A stretch of 9,596 nucleotides of DNA from Pseudomonadota bacterium. Lineage in GTDB: Bacteria > Desulfobacterota > Desulfovibrionia > Desulfovibrionales > Desulfovibrionaceae. Positions 1 to 7,059 of this stretch are shown here, in pieces. The stretch spans positions 1 to 9,596 of the forward strand of contig JAEXTU010000350.1 in the NCBI GenBank assembly GCA_023453335.1, written 5' to 3'. Within the stretch, counting starts at the first letter, position 1; each line of letters opens with the position of its first letter. Position numbers and translations under genes: made by a program. Below the pieces are notes generated by a model. The model searched no databases. It saw only the letters and a program-made list of their open reading frames with translations, and was not told the origin of the DNA.

Positions 1-738
1 ATCGGCCTGGCCCGCTGCATCGCCATGGTCATCGTGTGGAACGACCTGGCCCAGGGCGACTGCGAGTACTGCGCCGGCCTGGTGGCCTTCAACTCCATCT
101 TCCAGGTGCTCTTCTTCTCGCTCTACGCCTGGGTGTTCATCACCGTGCTGCCCGGCTGGTTCGGCCTGGCCGGGGCGGTGGTGGACATCTCCATGGGCCA
201 GATCGCCCAGAGCGTGTTCATCTACCTGGGCATCCCCTTCCTGGCCGGCATGTTCTCGCGCCTGGTCGGGCTCAGGGTGAAGGGCAAGGAGTGGTACGAG
301 GCGAAGTTCGTGCCCGCGGTGAGCCCGCTGACCCTGGTGTTTTTGCTCTTCACCATCCTGGTCATGTTCTCCCTCAAGGGCGAGGTCATCGTGGCCCTGC
401 CGCTCGACGTGCTGCGCATCGCCGCGCCCCTGTGCGTGTACTTCCTGGTCATGTTCCTGGTGTCCTTCTGGCTCTCGCACAAGGCCGGGGCCAGCTACGA
501 GCAGTCGGCCACCCTCTCCTTCACCGCGGCGTCCAACAACTTCGAGCTGGCCATCGCGGTGGCCATCGCGGTGTTCGGCATCGAGTCCGGCCAGGCCTTT
601 GCCGCGGTCATCGGCCCCCTGGTGGAGGTGCCGGTGCTCATCGCCCTGGTGAACGTGGCCCTGTACTTCCGCCGCCGCTACTTCCCCCACGCGGTGCAGA
701 CCCCGGGCGGGGTTTGCCATATGGCGTGCAAGCCGTGA
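1..738 (+). CDS. acr3: ACR3-family arsenite efflux permease (5'-truncated)
   Basis: Inner-membrane arsenite (possibly antimonite) exporter, normally driven by the proton-motive force after arsenate reduction. The frame is open from base 1, so the N-terminal third lies outside; 245 codons remain of a family usually about 345-360 residues long. The first visible residues (IGLARCIAMVIVWN) are the ACR3 signature; its Cys (residue 6 here, bases 16-18) matches the essential transport cysteine known in the family. About seven hydrophobic segments follow. The late motif FTAASNNFELAIAVA and the Glu in GPLVEVPVL (the conserved late-helix acidic residue) are both present, so the visible part looks functional. 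Unusual points: a C-E-Y-C pair at residues 21-24, just after the signature, and a Cys/His-containing tail ending VCHMACKP. The next gene is convergent. Any arsR or arsC partner would lie to the left, outside the window. Confidence 0.94.
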   Translation: MGLARCIAMVIVWNDLAQGDCEYCAGLVAFNSIFQVLFFSLYAWVFITVLPGWFGLAGAVVDISMGQIAQSVFIYLGIPFLAGMFSRLVGLRVKGKEWYEAKFVPAVSPLTLVFLLFTILVMFSLKGEVIVALPLDVLRIAAPLCVYFLVMFLVSFWLSHKAGASYEQSATLSFTAASNNFELAIAVAIAVFGIESGQAFAAVIGPLVEVPVLIALVNVALYFRRRYFPHAVQTPGGVCHMACKP

Positions 739-744
739 ACTCGT

Positions 745-766
745 CAAAAATCATGCATGATTTTTG
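745..766. terminator. Perfect 22-bp palindrome, possible bidirectional terminator
   Basis: The left half CAAAAATCATG is followed directly by its exact reverse complement. As RNA it folds into a 9-bp stem (CAAAAATCA/TGATTTTTG) with a TGCA loop and a U5 run in the 3' arm, in either direction. It begins six bases after the acr3 stop, between two convergent genes, which suits a terminator. The stem is AT-rich for a G+C-rich genome, so a protein-binding operator is an alternative. The rest of the gap (767-858) holds only a weak imperfect stem-loop (about 791-841) and no gene. Confidence 0.45.
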
Positions 767-858
767 CGGGTAGAGCCGCCTGGCCGGTGGGCAGGCAGCG
801 GAAGGACAGGCCGGGGCAGGCCCTGAGCGGCTGCGTCCTGCCGCGCGCCGGGTTTGGG

Positions 859-2886
859 CTAGCCCCGCTTGAGGTCGTCCACTAGGGCCTGGAGCTCCTG
901 GGCCATGCGCGCCAGCTCGGTCACGGCCTGGGCCGACTGGGCCATGCCCTCGGCGGTCTCGGCGGCGATGCGGTTGACCTCCTCGGTGCCCCGGGAGATT
1001 TCCTCGCCGGCCGCGGACTGCTCCTCGGACGCGGTGGCGATGGCCCGCACCTTGTCCGCGGTGGACTCCACCCGGGTGACGATGCTCTCCAGGGACTTGC
1101 CGGCTTCGCCGGCCAGGGCGGTGCTCTTGCCCACGGCCTCGGCGGCCTGGTCCATGGCCGCGATGTTGGTGCGGGTGCTGTTCTGGATGCCGGTCACCGC
1201 GTCGCCCACCTCCTTGGTGGCGGTCATGGTCTTCTCGGCCAGCTTGCGCACCTCGTCGGCCACCACGGCGAAGCCGCGGCCGGCGTCGCCGGCCCGGGCC
1301 GCCGCGATGGCCGCGTTGAGGGCCAGCAGGTTGGTCTGGTCCGCGATGTCGGTGATCACATTCATGATCTGGCCGATGCCCTTGGCCTGCTCGCCCAGGC
1401 CGGACAGGCTCTCCTTCATGCGCGCGGTCTGCTGCTGGACCTCGGTGATGGCCCGCACCACCTGCTCCACTACGCCGGCCCCGTGCTTGGCGTCCTCCCG
1501 GGCCTGGTCCGCATTCTGGGCCGCGTCCCCGGCGTTGCGGGCTACGTCCAGGATGGCGGTGTTCATCTGCTCCACGGCGTGGGCGGCCTCGGACGTGCGC
1601 TCGCGCTGCATGTCCGCGCCCTTGCTGGACTGCTCGATCTGGGCCGCAAGCTCCTCGGAGGACGAAGTGACCCGCTCCACGATGGTCTCGATGCGCCGGG
1701 CCGCGTCGAGGATGCCTTCGCGCCGGGACGCGTCGGCGCGCCGACCGGCCTCTTCGGCCTCGCGGGTGGCGGTCTGGGCCTGGCGGCTCTGCTCCTCGGC
1801 CTCGCAGGTCTTGGCCTCGGCCTGGCCGATCATTTCCTTGAGCTTGGTCACCATGCTGCGCAGGGCGTCGGCCAGGGTGCCGATCTCGTCGTTGCGCTGC
1901 ACGTCCAGGGACTGGTCCAGCTTGCCCGCGGCCACCTGCGCGGCAAAACCGGTGGCGATGACGATGGGCTTGGCCAGGGATCGCGAAAAGACATAAGCCA
2001 CCGCGATCATGATCAGGGCGATGACCCCGGTGGCCACCAGGATGGACGTGACCACCCGGGCCTGGGACTCCTCGATGAGCGAGCGGTCCCGGCCTATGAA
2101 GAACATGCCGGTGATCTTGCCCTCGGGGTCGCGGATGGGCCAGTAGGCGGTCTCGTAGGACTTGCCCAGGATGACGTTGGTCTGGGCGAAGACACCGCCC
2201 TTCTGGAGCACGGTCTCGATGACCTTGGGGTTGTCCATCTTGGTACCCACGGCCCGCTTGCCTTCCTTCAGGATGGTCGTGGCGATGCGGGTGTCATTCT
2301 CGAAGACCGTGGCTTCCAGGCCGGTGGTCTTCTTGATGTCGTCCACGAACTCCATTTCCGACAGGGCGATGCCCAGGGTCACCGCGCCGACCACCTTGTC
2401 CCCGGCCAGGACCGGGACGCCGGCGCGCAAGGAGAACTTGACCACGGTGCCGGGTTCGATGCCCACGTTGGGCTCACCCTTGAGGGCCTTCTGCACGTTG
2501 TGCTGCGTGAGCACGCTGTCGCCGGCCTTGTCCGAATGGGAGCGGGCCACCACCTTGCCCTGGCTGTCGCTCACGGTGATGAAGGTGGCCGAGGTGTCCT
2601 TCATGGCCTTGACGATGATGGGCTTGAGCGCGGTCCCGTCCCCGGCGGCCACGGCCTGGACCAGGGCCGAGTTGGCGGCCAGCATCATTCCCTGTTCCAG
2701 GAAATTCTGCCTCTGGTCCTGGATGCTGCCGTCCACCAGCCGTTGCATGGTCTGGATGTTGGCGCGGGCCTCGTCGTTATACCCTGCGGTCACGAAATAG
2801 TAGGCCGTGGTGAAGACGCCGGCGCTGGTGACCACCACGGTGGCCGCCACCATGCCGATGAGTTTGGCGAACAGCGAGAGGCGCAT
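859..2886 (-). CDS. Methyl-accepting chemotaxis protein (Cache-HAMP-MA)
   Basis: Transmembrane chemoreceptor that senses a small ligand outside the membrane and controls CheA through CheW. Read from the ATG at 2886 it has 675 residues: membrane helix 1 at about 6-32; a double-Cache-type ligand domain at about 35-270 with two PAS-like halves (FITVSDSQGKVVARS at 102-116; YWPIRDPEGKITGMFFIG at 248-265); membrane helix 2 at about 278-300; HAMP at about 301-353; a Glu/Arg/Ala coiled coil at about 354-395; and a signalling domain at about 400-665 with the hairpin tip around IADQTNLLALNAAI (514-527). The start was chosen because GGAGGA sits four bases upstream; the frame continues upstream for another 65 codons, but that extension overlaps hypF and is Pro/Arg-rich. 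Oddity: the tip reads AAIAAARAGD where most receptors have AAIEAARAGE. There is no CheR-tethering pentapeptide at the C-terminus (DDLKRG). The ligand cannot be predicted. Confidence 0.92.
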   Translation of the reverse strand: MRLSLFAKLIGMVAATVVVTSAGVFTTAYYFVTAGYNDEARANIQTMQRLVDGSIQDQRQNFLEQGMMLAANSALVQAVAAGDGTALKPIIVKAMKDTSATFITVSDSQGKVVARSHSDKAGDSVLTQHNVQKALKGEPNVGIEPGTVVKFSLRAGVPVLAGDKVVGAVTLGIALSEMEFVDDIKKTTGLEATVFENDTRIATTILKEGKRAVGTKMDNPKVIETVLQKGGVFAQTNVILGKSYETAYWPIRDPEGKITGMFFIGRDRSLIEESQARVVTSILVATGVIALIMIAVAYVFSRSLAKPIVIATGFAAQVAAGKLDQSLDVQRNDEIGTLADALRSMVTKLKEMIGQAEAKTCEAEEQSRQAQTATREAEEAGRRADASRREGILDAARRIETIVERVTSSSEELAAQIEQSSKGADMQRERTSEAAHAVEQMNTAILDVARNAGDAAQNADQAREDAKHGAGVVEQVVRAITEVQQQTARMKESLSGLGEQAKGIGQIMNVITDIADQTNLLALNAAIAAARAGDAGRGFAVVADEVRKLAEKTMTATKEVGDAVTGIQNSTRTNIAAMDQAAEAVGKSTALAGEAGKSLESIVTRVESTADKVRAIATASEEQSAAGEEISRGTEEVNRIAAETAEGMAQSAQAVTELARMAQELQALVDDLKRG

Positions 2887-2890
2887 GGCG

Positions 2891-2896
2891 TCCTCC
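2891..2896 (-). promoter_or_regulatory. Ribosome binding site that sets the chemoreceptor start
   Basis: On the minus strand GGAGGA lies four bases before the ATG at 2886. A second in-frame ATG at 2898 overlaps this motif and has only pyrimidine-rich sequence before it, so 2886 is preferred. The 76-bp gap to the hypF stop shows no convincing promoter. Confidence 0.7.
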
Positions 2897-2962
2897 ATGG
2901 ACTGCGGCGGAGGGAGGGGCGGCCGCGTTTGGGTGGGCAACAGGTGAAGTTTGTCAGAAATG

Positions 2963-5359
2963 TTACGAAATAGCCGCGGTGTTGTCCAGGGATGGCGGGG
3001 CGGTCGAGAGGGCCCGCCGCCCCCAGTCCGCCTGGCCCAGGGAGATGCAGGCGTCGCCCGGGGGGAGGGCGGTGTGGACAAGCACGGTGAGGCCGCGGCT
3101 GCGCAGGGCCGCGGGGAGCTGCTCGGACAGGGTGAGGTTCAGGAGGCAGCCGCCGGACAGGCCCACGGTCTGGATTCCCAATTTTTCCGCGAAGTGCGCG
3201 GCCGCCGCGGCCAGGCCCGTGATGAGGCCGGCGTGGAAGCGGCGGGCCATGGTCCCGGTGGGGACCTCGGCCTGCCAGTCCGCGTGCAGCGCCCGGAAGG
3301 TCTCCCGGGTGTCCAGGAGCGCGGGGGCGCGGTCCGCGAGCAGGGGCAGATGGTAGGCTAGGGGCGCGGGCTCAGGGGGCACTGAATGCTGGCTGTGCTC
3401 CAGTCGGATGGCCGCCTGGGCCTCGTACTCCGCGGTGAGGCCGGCCCCGGCCAGGGCCGCGGTTGCATCGAAGAGCCGACCCAGGCTGGTGGAGGCCGGG
3501 GAGTTCAGGTTCCTGTCCAGCATCTGGCCCACCAGGCGCGAGGCCGGGCCGAACCCGGCCAGCCAGGGCCAGGGCGTGTCGCCCGGCTCCCGGATGCCCA
3601 GCTCCCAGAGCATGGCCTGGGCGATGCGCCAGGGCTCTTTTATTGCCGCCTCGCCCCCGGGCAGGCGCAGGGGCGCGAGATGGGCCAGGCGCTCCCAGCT
3701 CGGCCCGGCCGTGTCCGCCAGGAGCAGCTCCCCGCCCCACAGGGTCCCGTCCTCGCCGTATCCCGTGCCGTCCAGGGCCAGGACCAGGGCGCGGCCCGCA
3801 AACCCGTTTTCGGCCAGCACGGAAAAGGCGTGCGCCGCGTGGTGCTGTAGGGCCGTGGTCTTCATGCCCGTTTCGGCCTGCCCAGCGGCCCATCGCGTGG
3901 TCAGGTAGTTGGGGTGCAGGTCGTGCACCACCAGCGCCGGCTCCACCTGCAGGATGTCGCGCAGGTGAGCCTCCATCTCCGTGAAAAAGGCCAGGGTCTC
4001 CAGGTTCTCCATGTCCCCGATGTGCTGGGACACGAAGGCCTGGCCGCCCTTGGTCAGGCAGAGGGTATTTTTCAGCTCCGGCCCGGTGCCCAGCACGGTC
4101 GGGCCGTCGCCGGCCAGAAAGACCGGCCGCGGGGTGAACCCGCGCGCCCGGCGCAGGAGCTGGGTGTGCGCGGGTCCGTTCGCCTGGCGAACCACCCGGC
4201 ACACCGAGTCGTCGGCGCGGATCAGGATGTCCCGGTCGTGGAACAGGAAGCAGTCGGCCAGGCGGGCCAGGCGGGCCAGGGCCTCGCGGTTGCCGATGGC
4301 GATGGGCTCCTCGGACAGGTTGCCCGAGGTCATGACCAGCGCCGGGAGCCGCCCCGGGGCCGCGGCCCGGTAGTCCTTAAGCAGCACGTGGTGCAGGGGC
4401 GCGTAGGGCAGCATGAGCCCCACCCAGGGCGTGTCCGGGGACACCGCCCGGGCCAGGGGCGCGCCGGGCCTGAGCCGGCAGAGCACGATGGGCCGCTCCT
4501 GGCCGGCGAGGAGTTCTTCCTCCTCGGCGGGGATCTCGGCCAGCAGCCGGGCGGTGTCCAGGTCCGGGACCATGAGGGCCAGGGGCTTGGCCTTGCGCTG
4601 CTTGCGGGAGCGCAGCTCGTCCACGGCCGCGTCGCTGGTCGCGTCGCAGGCCAGGTGGAACCCGCCCAGGCCCTTGGGAGCCAGGATGCGGCCGGCGGCC
4701 AGCTCGGCCGCGGCCAGGTGCAGGGCCTCCCGGCCCTCGGCCAGGCGGTTCCCCTCCCGGTCCGCCAGCCACAGCCGCGGCCCGCAGGCCGGGCAGGCGT
4801 TGGGCTGGGCGTGGAAGCGGCGGTCGAGCGGGTCGTGGTACTCGGCCGCGCACTGCGGACAGAGCGGGAAACAGGCCATGGACGTGGCCGGCCGGTCGTA
4901 GGGGATGGAGCGGGTGATGGTGTAGCGCGGCCCGCAGTCCGTGCAGTTGGTGAAGGGGTATTCGAACCGCCGGTTGGCCGGGTCGGCCATGTCCGCCAGG
5001 CAGGCCGGGCAGGTGGCGATGTCCGGGGAGATGAGCACCGAGTGCCCCGCGCCGGCGGTGCTCTCCAGGATCAGGAAGGCTGCGGCGTCGGGCTCGGCGG
5101 GCAGGTCCGCGGAGACCAGCGACACGATGCGGGCCAGGGGCGGCAGCTCGGCCGGAAAGCGCGCGCTGAACGCCTCCACCGCCGCAGCCGGCCCCTGCAC
5201 CTCGATGGCCACGCCCTCGGGCGTGTTGCGCACCGAGCCCGCCAGGCCCAGCCCCACGGCCAACCGGTACACGAAAGGCCGAAATCCCACGCCCTGCACC
5301 GCGCCGGTCGCCACCAGGCGGCGGCGGAGGGGGGAGCGGGGAGGCGCGGCGGAATCCAT
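2963..5359 (-). CDS. hypF: Carbamoyltransferase HypF, [NiFe]-hydrogenase maturation
   Basis: Cytoplasmic enzyme that uses carbamoyl phosphate and ATP to make carbamoyl-adenylate and passes the carbamoyl group to the HypE C-terminal cysteine, the first step towards the CN ligands of the NiFe active site. All family domains are present in order over 798 residues (somewhat longer than the usual 750-780): acylphosphatase domain (VQGVGFRPF at 21-29, catalytic R27 and N45); two zinc fingers (C117, C120, C139, C142 and C167, C170, C189, C192, with the standard 18- and 24-residue spacings); YrdC-like domain (KGLGGFHLACD 229-239, TSGNLSEEPI 344-353, RADDSV 381-386); Kae1-like domain (QHHAAH 505-510, GTGYGEDGTLWGGE 531-544, SGGCLLN 735-741). 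No good ribosome binding site precedes the ATG at 5359, and no better start was found. It lies 56 bp downstream of the DUF362 gene on the same strand. No other hyp or hydrogenase gene is in view. Confidence 0.97.
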   Translation of the reverse strand: MDSAAPPRSPLRRRLVATGAVQGVGFRPFVYRLAVGLGLAGSVRNTPEGVAIEVQGPAAAVEAFSARFPAELPPLARIVSLVSADLPAEPDAAAFLILESTAGAGHSVLISPDIATCPACLADMADPANRRFEYPFTNCTDCGPRYTITRSIPYDRPATSMACFPLCPQCAAEYHDPLDRRFHAQPNACPACGPRLWLADREGNRLAEGREALHLAAAELAAGRILAPKGLGGFHLACDATSDAAVDELRSRKQRKAKPLALMVPDLDTARLLAEIPAEEEELLAGQERPIVLCRLRPGAPLARAVSPDTPWVGLMLPYAPLHHVLLKDYRAAAPGRLPALVMTSGNLSEEPIAIGNREALARLARLADCFLFHDRDILIRADDSVCRVVRQANGPAHTQLLRRARGFTPRPVFLAGDGPTVLGTGPELKNTLCLTKGGQAFVSQHIGDMENLETLAFFTEMEAHLRDILQVEPALVVHDLHPNYLTTRWAAGQAETGMKTTALQHHAAHAFSVLAENGFAGRALVLALDGTGYGEDGTLWGGELLLADTAGPSWERLAHLAPLRLPGGEAAIKEPWRIAQAMLWELGIREPGDTPWPWLAGFGPASRLVGQMLDRNLNSPASTSLGRLFDATAALAGAGLTAEYEAQAAIRLEHSQHSVPPEPAPLAYHLPLLADRAPALLDTRETFRALHADWQAEVPTGTMARRFHAGLITGLAAAAAHFAEKLGIQTVGLSGGCLLNLTLSEQLPAALRSRGLTVLVHTALPPGDACISLGQADWGRRALSTAPPSLDNTAAIS

Positions 5360-5415
5360 GGAGATTGGGGGTAGCCCGGTCCCGGCCCCGGGTCAAGCCG
5401 CGTGCGGAAAAAGGC

Positions 5416-6348
5416 TCAGCAGAACCGGGCCGTGAGCCGCTTCCACGCGCCCTGGGCCAGGCGCAGGGGCGCAAAGCTCACCGCGTCGAGGGTCCCGGGC
5501 ACGATGAACCCGGAGAAATCGAAGTCCCCGGGCCGGAGCAGGGGGAAGGCCAGGTCCTCCAGGCTTGCGCCGGGCAGGCCGCGCCGGACGCACTCGGCCC
5601 AGGTGGCCACGTCCTGCGGGGATTGGTGTAACGCCGTGAACAGGGCGGTGTCCAGGGCCACCGGGTTTGGGCCGGCGGCCAGGAGGCCCAGGGGGAGGGG
5701 GTCGCCGCCGGTGGGGCCGGTGCGGTGCATGGCAACAACGCCGTCGAGCAGGGTGAAGACCGGGGGCAGGGCCGCCAGCACCTGGACCAGCAGGGATTCG
5801 AAGCGGGCGCCCTTCTCCCCGTAGCGGGAGTGGGCCAGGGCCTTGCGGCCGCCCACCACGCAGCCGAAGAGGTTCTTGACCGCGCCGGTGAGCCGCAGCT
5901 GGCAGTGGGCCTTGAGCCGGGGCACGGACAGGATGCGGTCCGCCTCCAGCGCGTCACGGGAGATGCCGATCCTGCCGCCGAAGTCCAGGGCCAGGGGCGT
6001 GGCCCGGCCCAGGCTGCGCAGGGGCACGCCCAGCGGGGCCAGGGCCGCGGCCAGGCCGATCTTGCGGCCCACGCTGTGGGCCGTGCCGAAGGCCGGGGAG
6101 TCGCCCACCCAGGGCCGCGCCCCGTGGTCCAGCAGCCAGGCGCAGGCCGCGGCCACCAGCGCGGGCTCGGAGCAGGCCAGGGGGCCGCGGGTGGCGGAGA
6201 CCAGGTTGGGCTTGACCAGCACCCGCTCTCCCGCCCGGGGCGCGAACCCCCCGGCCGCGCCCAGCGCGTCCACGGCCGCGGCCAGCTCCGCTGGTGCATA
6301 GTCCGCCCGGCGGGCGAGGAGCACGGGAACGGGCAGGGGCGCGGGCAT
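5416..6348 (-). CDS. DUF362 family protein
   Basis: 310-residue protein with the recognisable DUF362 core: VLVKPNLV (43-50), GDSPAFGTAHSVG (82-94), VPRLKAHCQLRLTGAVKNLFG (about 142-162) with the conserved Lys-x-His and TGAVKN elements, then GGRKALAH (166-173) and a C-terminal DFSGFIVPGTLD segment (277-288). The family's biochemical role is not established to my knowledge. Some members carry a C-terminal two-[4Fe-4S] ferredoxin domain; this one does not. No signal peptide or membrane helix is evident, so it is probably cytoplasmic. Start at 6348 is supported by AGGA seven bases upstream. hypF follows 56 bp downstream, so the two may be co-transcribed, but a functional link is inference only. 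Two hairpins separate it from the upstream pfpI gene. Confidence 0.9.
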   Translation of the reverse strand: MPAPLPVPVLLARRADYAPAELAAAVDALGAAGGFAPRAGERVLVKPNLVSATRGPLACSEPALVAAACAWLLDHGARPWVGDSPAFGTAHSVGRKIGLAAALAPLGVPLRSLGRATPLALDFGGRIGISRDALEADRILSVPRLKAHCQLRLTGAVKNLFGCVVGGRKALAHSRYGEKGARFESLLVQVLAALPPVFTLLDGVVAMHRTGPTGGDPLPLGLLAAGPNPVALDTALFTALHQSPQDVATWAECVRRGLPGASLEDLAFPLLRPGDFDFSGFIVPGTLDAVSFAPLRLAQGAWKRLTARFC

Positions 6349-6383
6349 GGGCCTGTCCTACGGAAGGCCCGCGCCCCTGTCCA

Positions 6384-6401
6384 GGGTCCGCCGCGGGACC
6401 C
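6384..6401 (-). terminator. GC-rich hairpin between pfpI and the DUF362 gene
   Basis: GGGTCC and GGACCC form a perfect 6-bp stem around a six-base loop. It is the second of two hairpins downstream of the pfpI stop. It has no U-tract, so it may stabilise a 3' end or add to termination rather than act alone. Confidence 0.3.
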
Positions 6402-6414
6402 CGAGAATCTTTTG

Positions 6415-6440
6415 GGGAAAACACCTGCGGTGTTTTTCCC
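6415..6440 (-). terminator. Putative terminator hairpin downstream of pfpI
   Basis: On the minus strand GGGAAAAACACC, loop GCA and GGTGTTTTCCC form an 11-bp stem with one bulged A, starting seven bases after the pfpI stop. The A/T blocks inside the stem and the position immediately after a stop codon suggest a 3' end. No clean U-run follows on the minus strand (next bases are CAAAAGATT), so efficiency is uncertain; readthrough into the DUF362 gene is possible. Confidence 0.5.
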
Positions 6441-6446
6441 GGGTTT

Positions 6447-7025
6447 CTAGGACAGGCCCAGGGCCTTGACCAGGGCCTTGCAGAAGGCCGGGAGGTCGGC
6501 GGGCTGGCGGCTGGTGATGAGGTTCTTGTCCACCACCACCTCCTTGTCCACCCACGTGGCCCCGGCGTGGATCAGGTCGTCCTTGATGGCGAAGTAGGAG
6601 GTCACGGTGCGGCCCTTGAGTATCCCGGCCGAGGCCGGGACCCAGCCGGCGTGGCAGATGAAGGCCACGGTCTTGCCGGCCTTGTCCATGGCCGCGGTGA
6701 AGGTCAGGGCCTCCTTGTGCCGCCGCATGATGTCCGGGGCGTAGCCGCCCGGGATGACCAGGGCGTCGAAGGCCGCGGGCTTCAGGTCCTTGAAGGCCGC
6801 GTCAGCCGTGCAGGGCAGGCCGTGCTTGCTCTTGTACTCGCCCTTGGCCGGGCCGGCCACCACCACCTCCGCCCCGGCCTCCAGGAGCCGGTAGTAGGGG
6901 ATCCACAGCTCGAAGTCGTTGTAGATGTCGGCCACGAACAGGGCCACCCGGGGGGCCTTCTTCTTGGCCGGGGCGGCCTTCTCGGCAGGTGCCGCCTTGG
7001 CGGCGGGCTTCTTGGCAGTGGGCAT
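6447..7025 (-). CDS. DJ-1/PfpI family protein with basic N-terminal tail
   Basis: 192-residue member of the class I glutamine-amidotransferase-like DJ-1/PfpI superfamily, which includes stress proteins, deglycases and cysteine peptidases. The core starts at about residue 26 (RVALFVADIYNDFELW) and carries the expected elements: acidic E39, PGGYAPD (92-98), the nucleophile elbow ICHAGW with C124-H125, then VTSYFAIKDDLIHAGA and the closing ITSRQPADLPAF. Catalysis is therefore plausible, though the substrate is unknown. The first 24 residues are a Lys/Ala/Pro-rich low-complexity tail with an AAPAEK/AAPAKK repeat, absent from ordinary PfpI proteins of about 166-180 residues. The start at 7025 is well supported by AAGGAGG five bases upstream, so the tail should be translated. 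It is likely expressed on its own, since a candidate promoter lies upstream and hairpins lie downstream. Confidence 0.94.
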   Translation of the reverse strand: MPTAKKPAAKAAPAEKAAPAKKKAPRVALFVADIYNDFELWIPYYRLLEAGAEVVVAGPAKGEYKSKHGLPCTADAAFKDLKPAAFDALVIPGGYAPDIMRRHKEALTFTAAMDKAGKTVAFICHAGWVPASAGILKGRTVTSYFAIKDDLIHAGATWVDKEVVVDKNLITSRQPADLPAFCKALVKALGLS

Positions 7026-7032
7026 GGGAGCC

Positions 7033-7059
7033 TCCTTGCGGTCAGGTTTGCCGCAAGGA
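7033..7059 (-). promoter_or_regulatory. Inverted repeat overlapping the pfpI ribosome binding site
   Basis: Minus-strand TCCTTGCGG and CCGCAAGGA are exact reverse complements separated by nine bases. The downstream arm contains the AAGGA of the Shine-Dalgarno sequence AAGGAGG (7031-7037); the upstream arm overlaps the candidate -10 box. It could act as an RNA hairpin hiding the ribosome site if transcription starts upstream, or as a DNA operator if it starts inside the repeat. Confidence 0.5.

Noticed and set aside
745..766. The palindrome as an ArsR operator for acr3
   Set aside because: It lies after the acr3 stop, not upstream, and no plus-strand gene follows it; kept only as a general operator alternative.
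2899..2962. Possible sigma54 or sigma28 promoter before the chemoreceptor
   Set aside because: TTGC is present but the paired GG element at the right distance is missing, and no flagellar-type consensus could be matched.
1483..2973. A 496-codon plus-strand frame opposite the chemoreceptor gene
   Set aside because: Low-complexity Gly/Leu/His-rich translation mirroring the receptor codons; no ribosome site and no domain.
4256..4282. Nine-base tandem repeat (GGCCAGGCG, about three copies)
   Set aside because: It lies inside hypF and encodes a Leu-Ala-Arg repeat in a helix; explained by coding sequence.
3386..5374. Long open frames on the plus strand opposite hypF, up to 486 codons
   Set aside because: They lie antisense to a gene with every HypF motif, have Arg/Gly/Pro-rich translations without recognisable domains, and arise from the scarcity of stop codons at this G+C.
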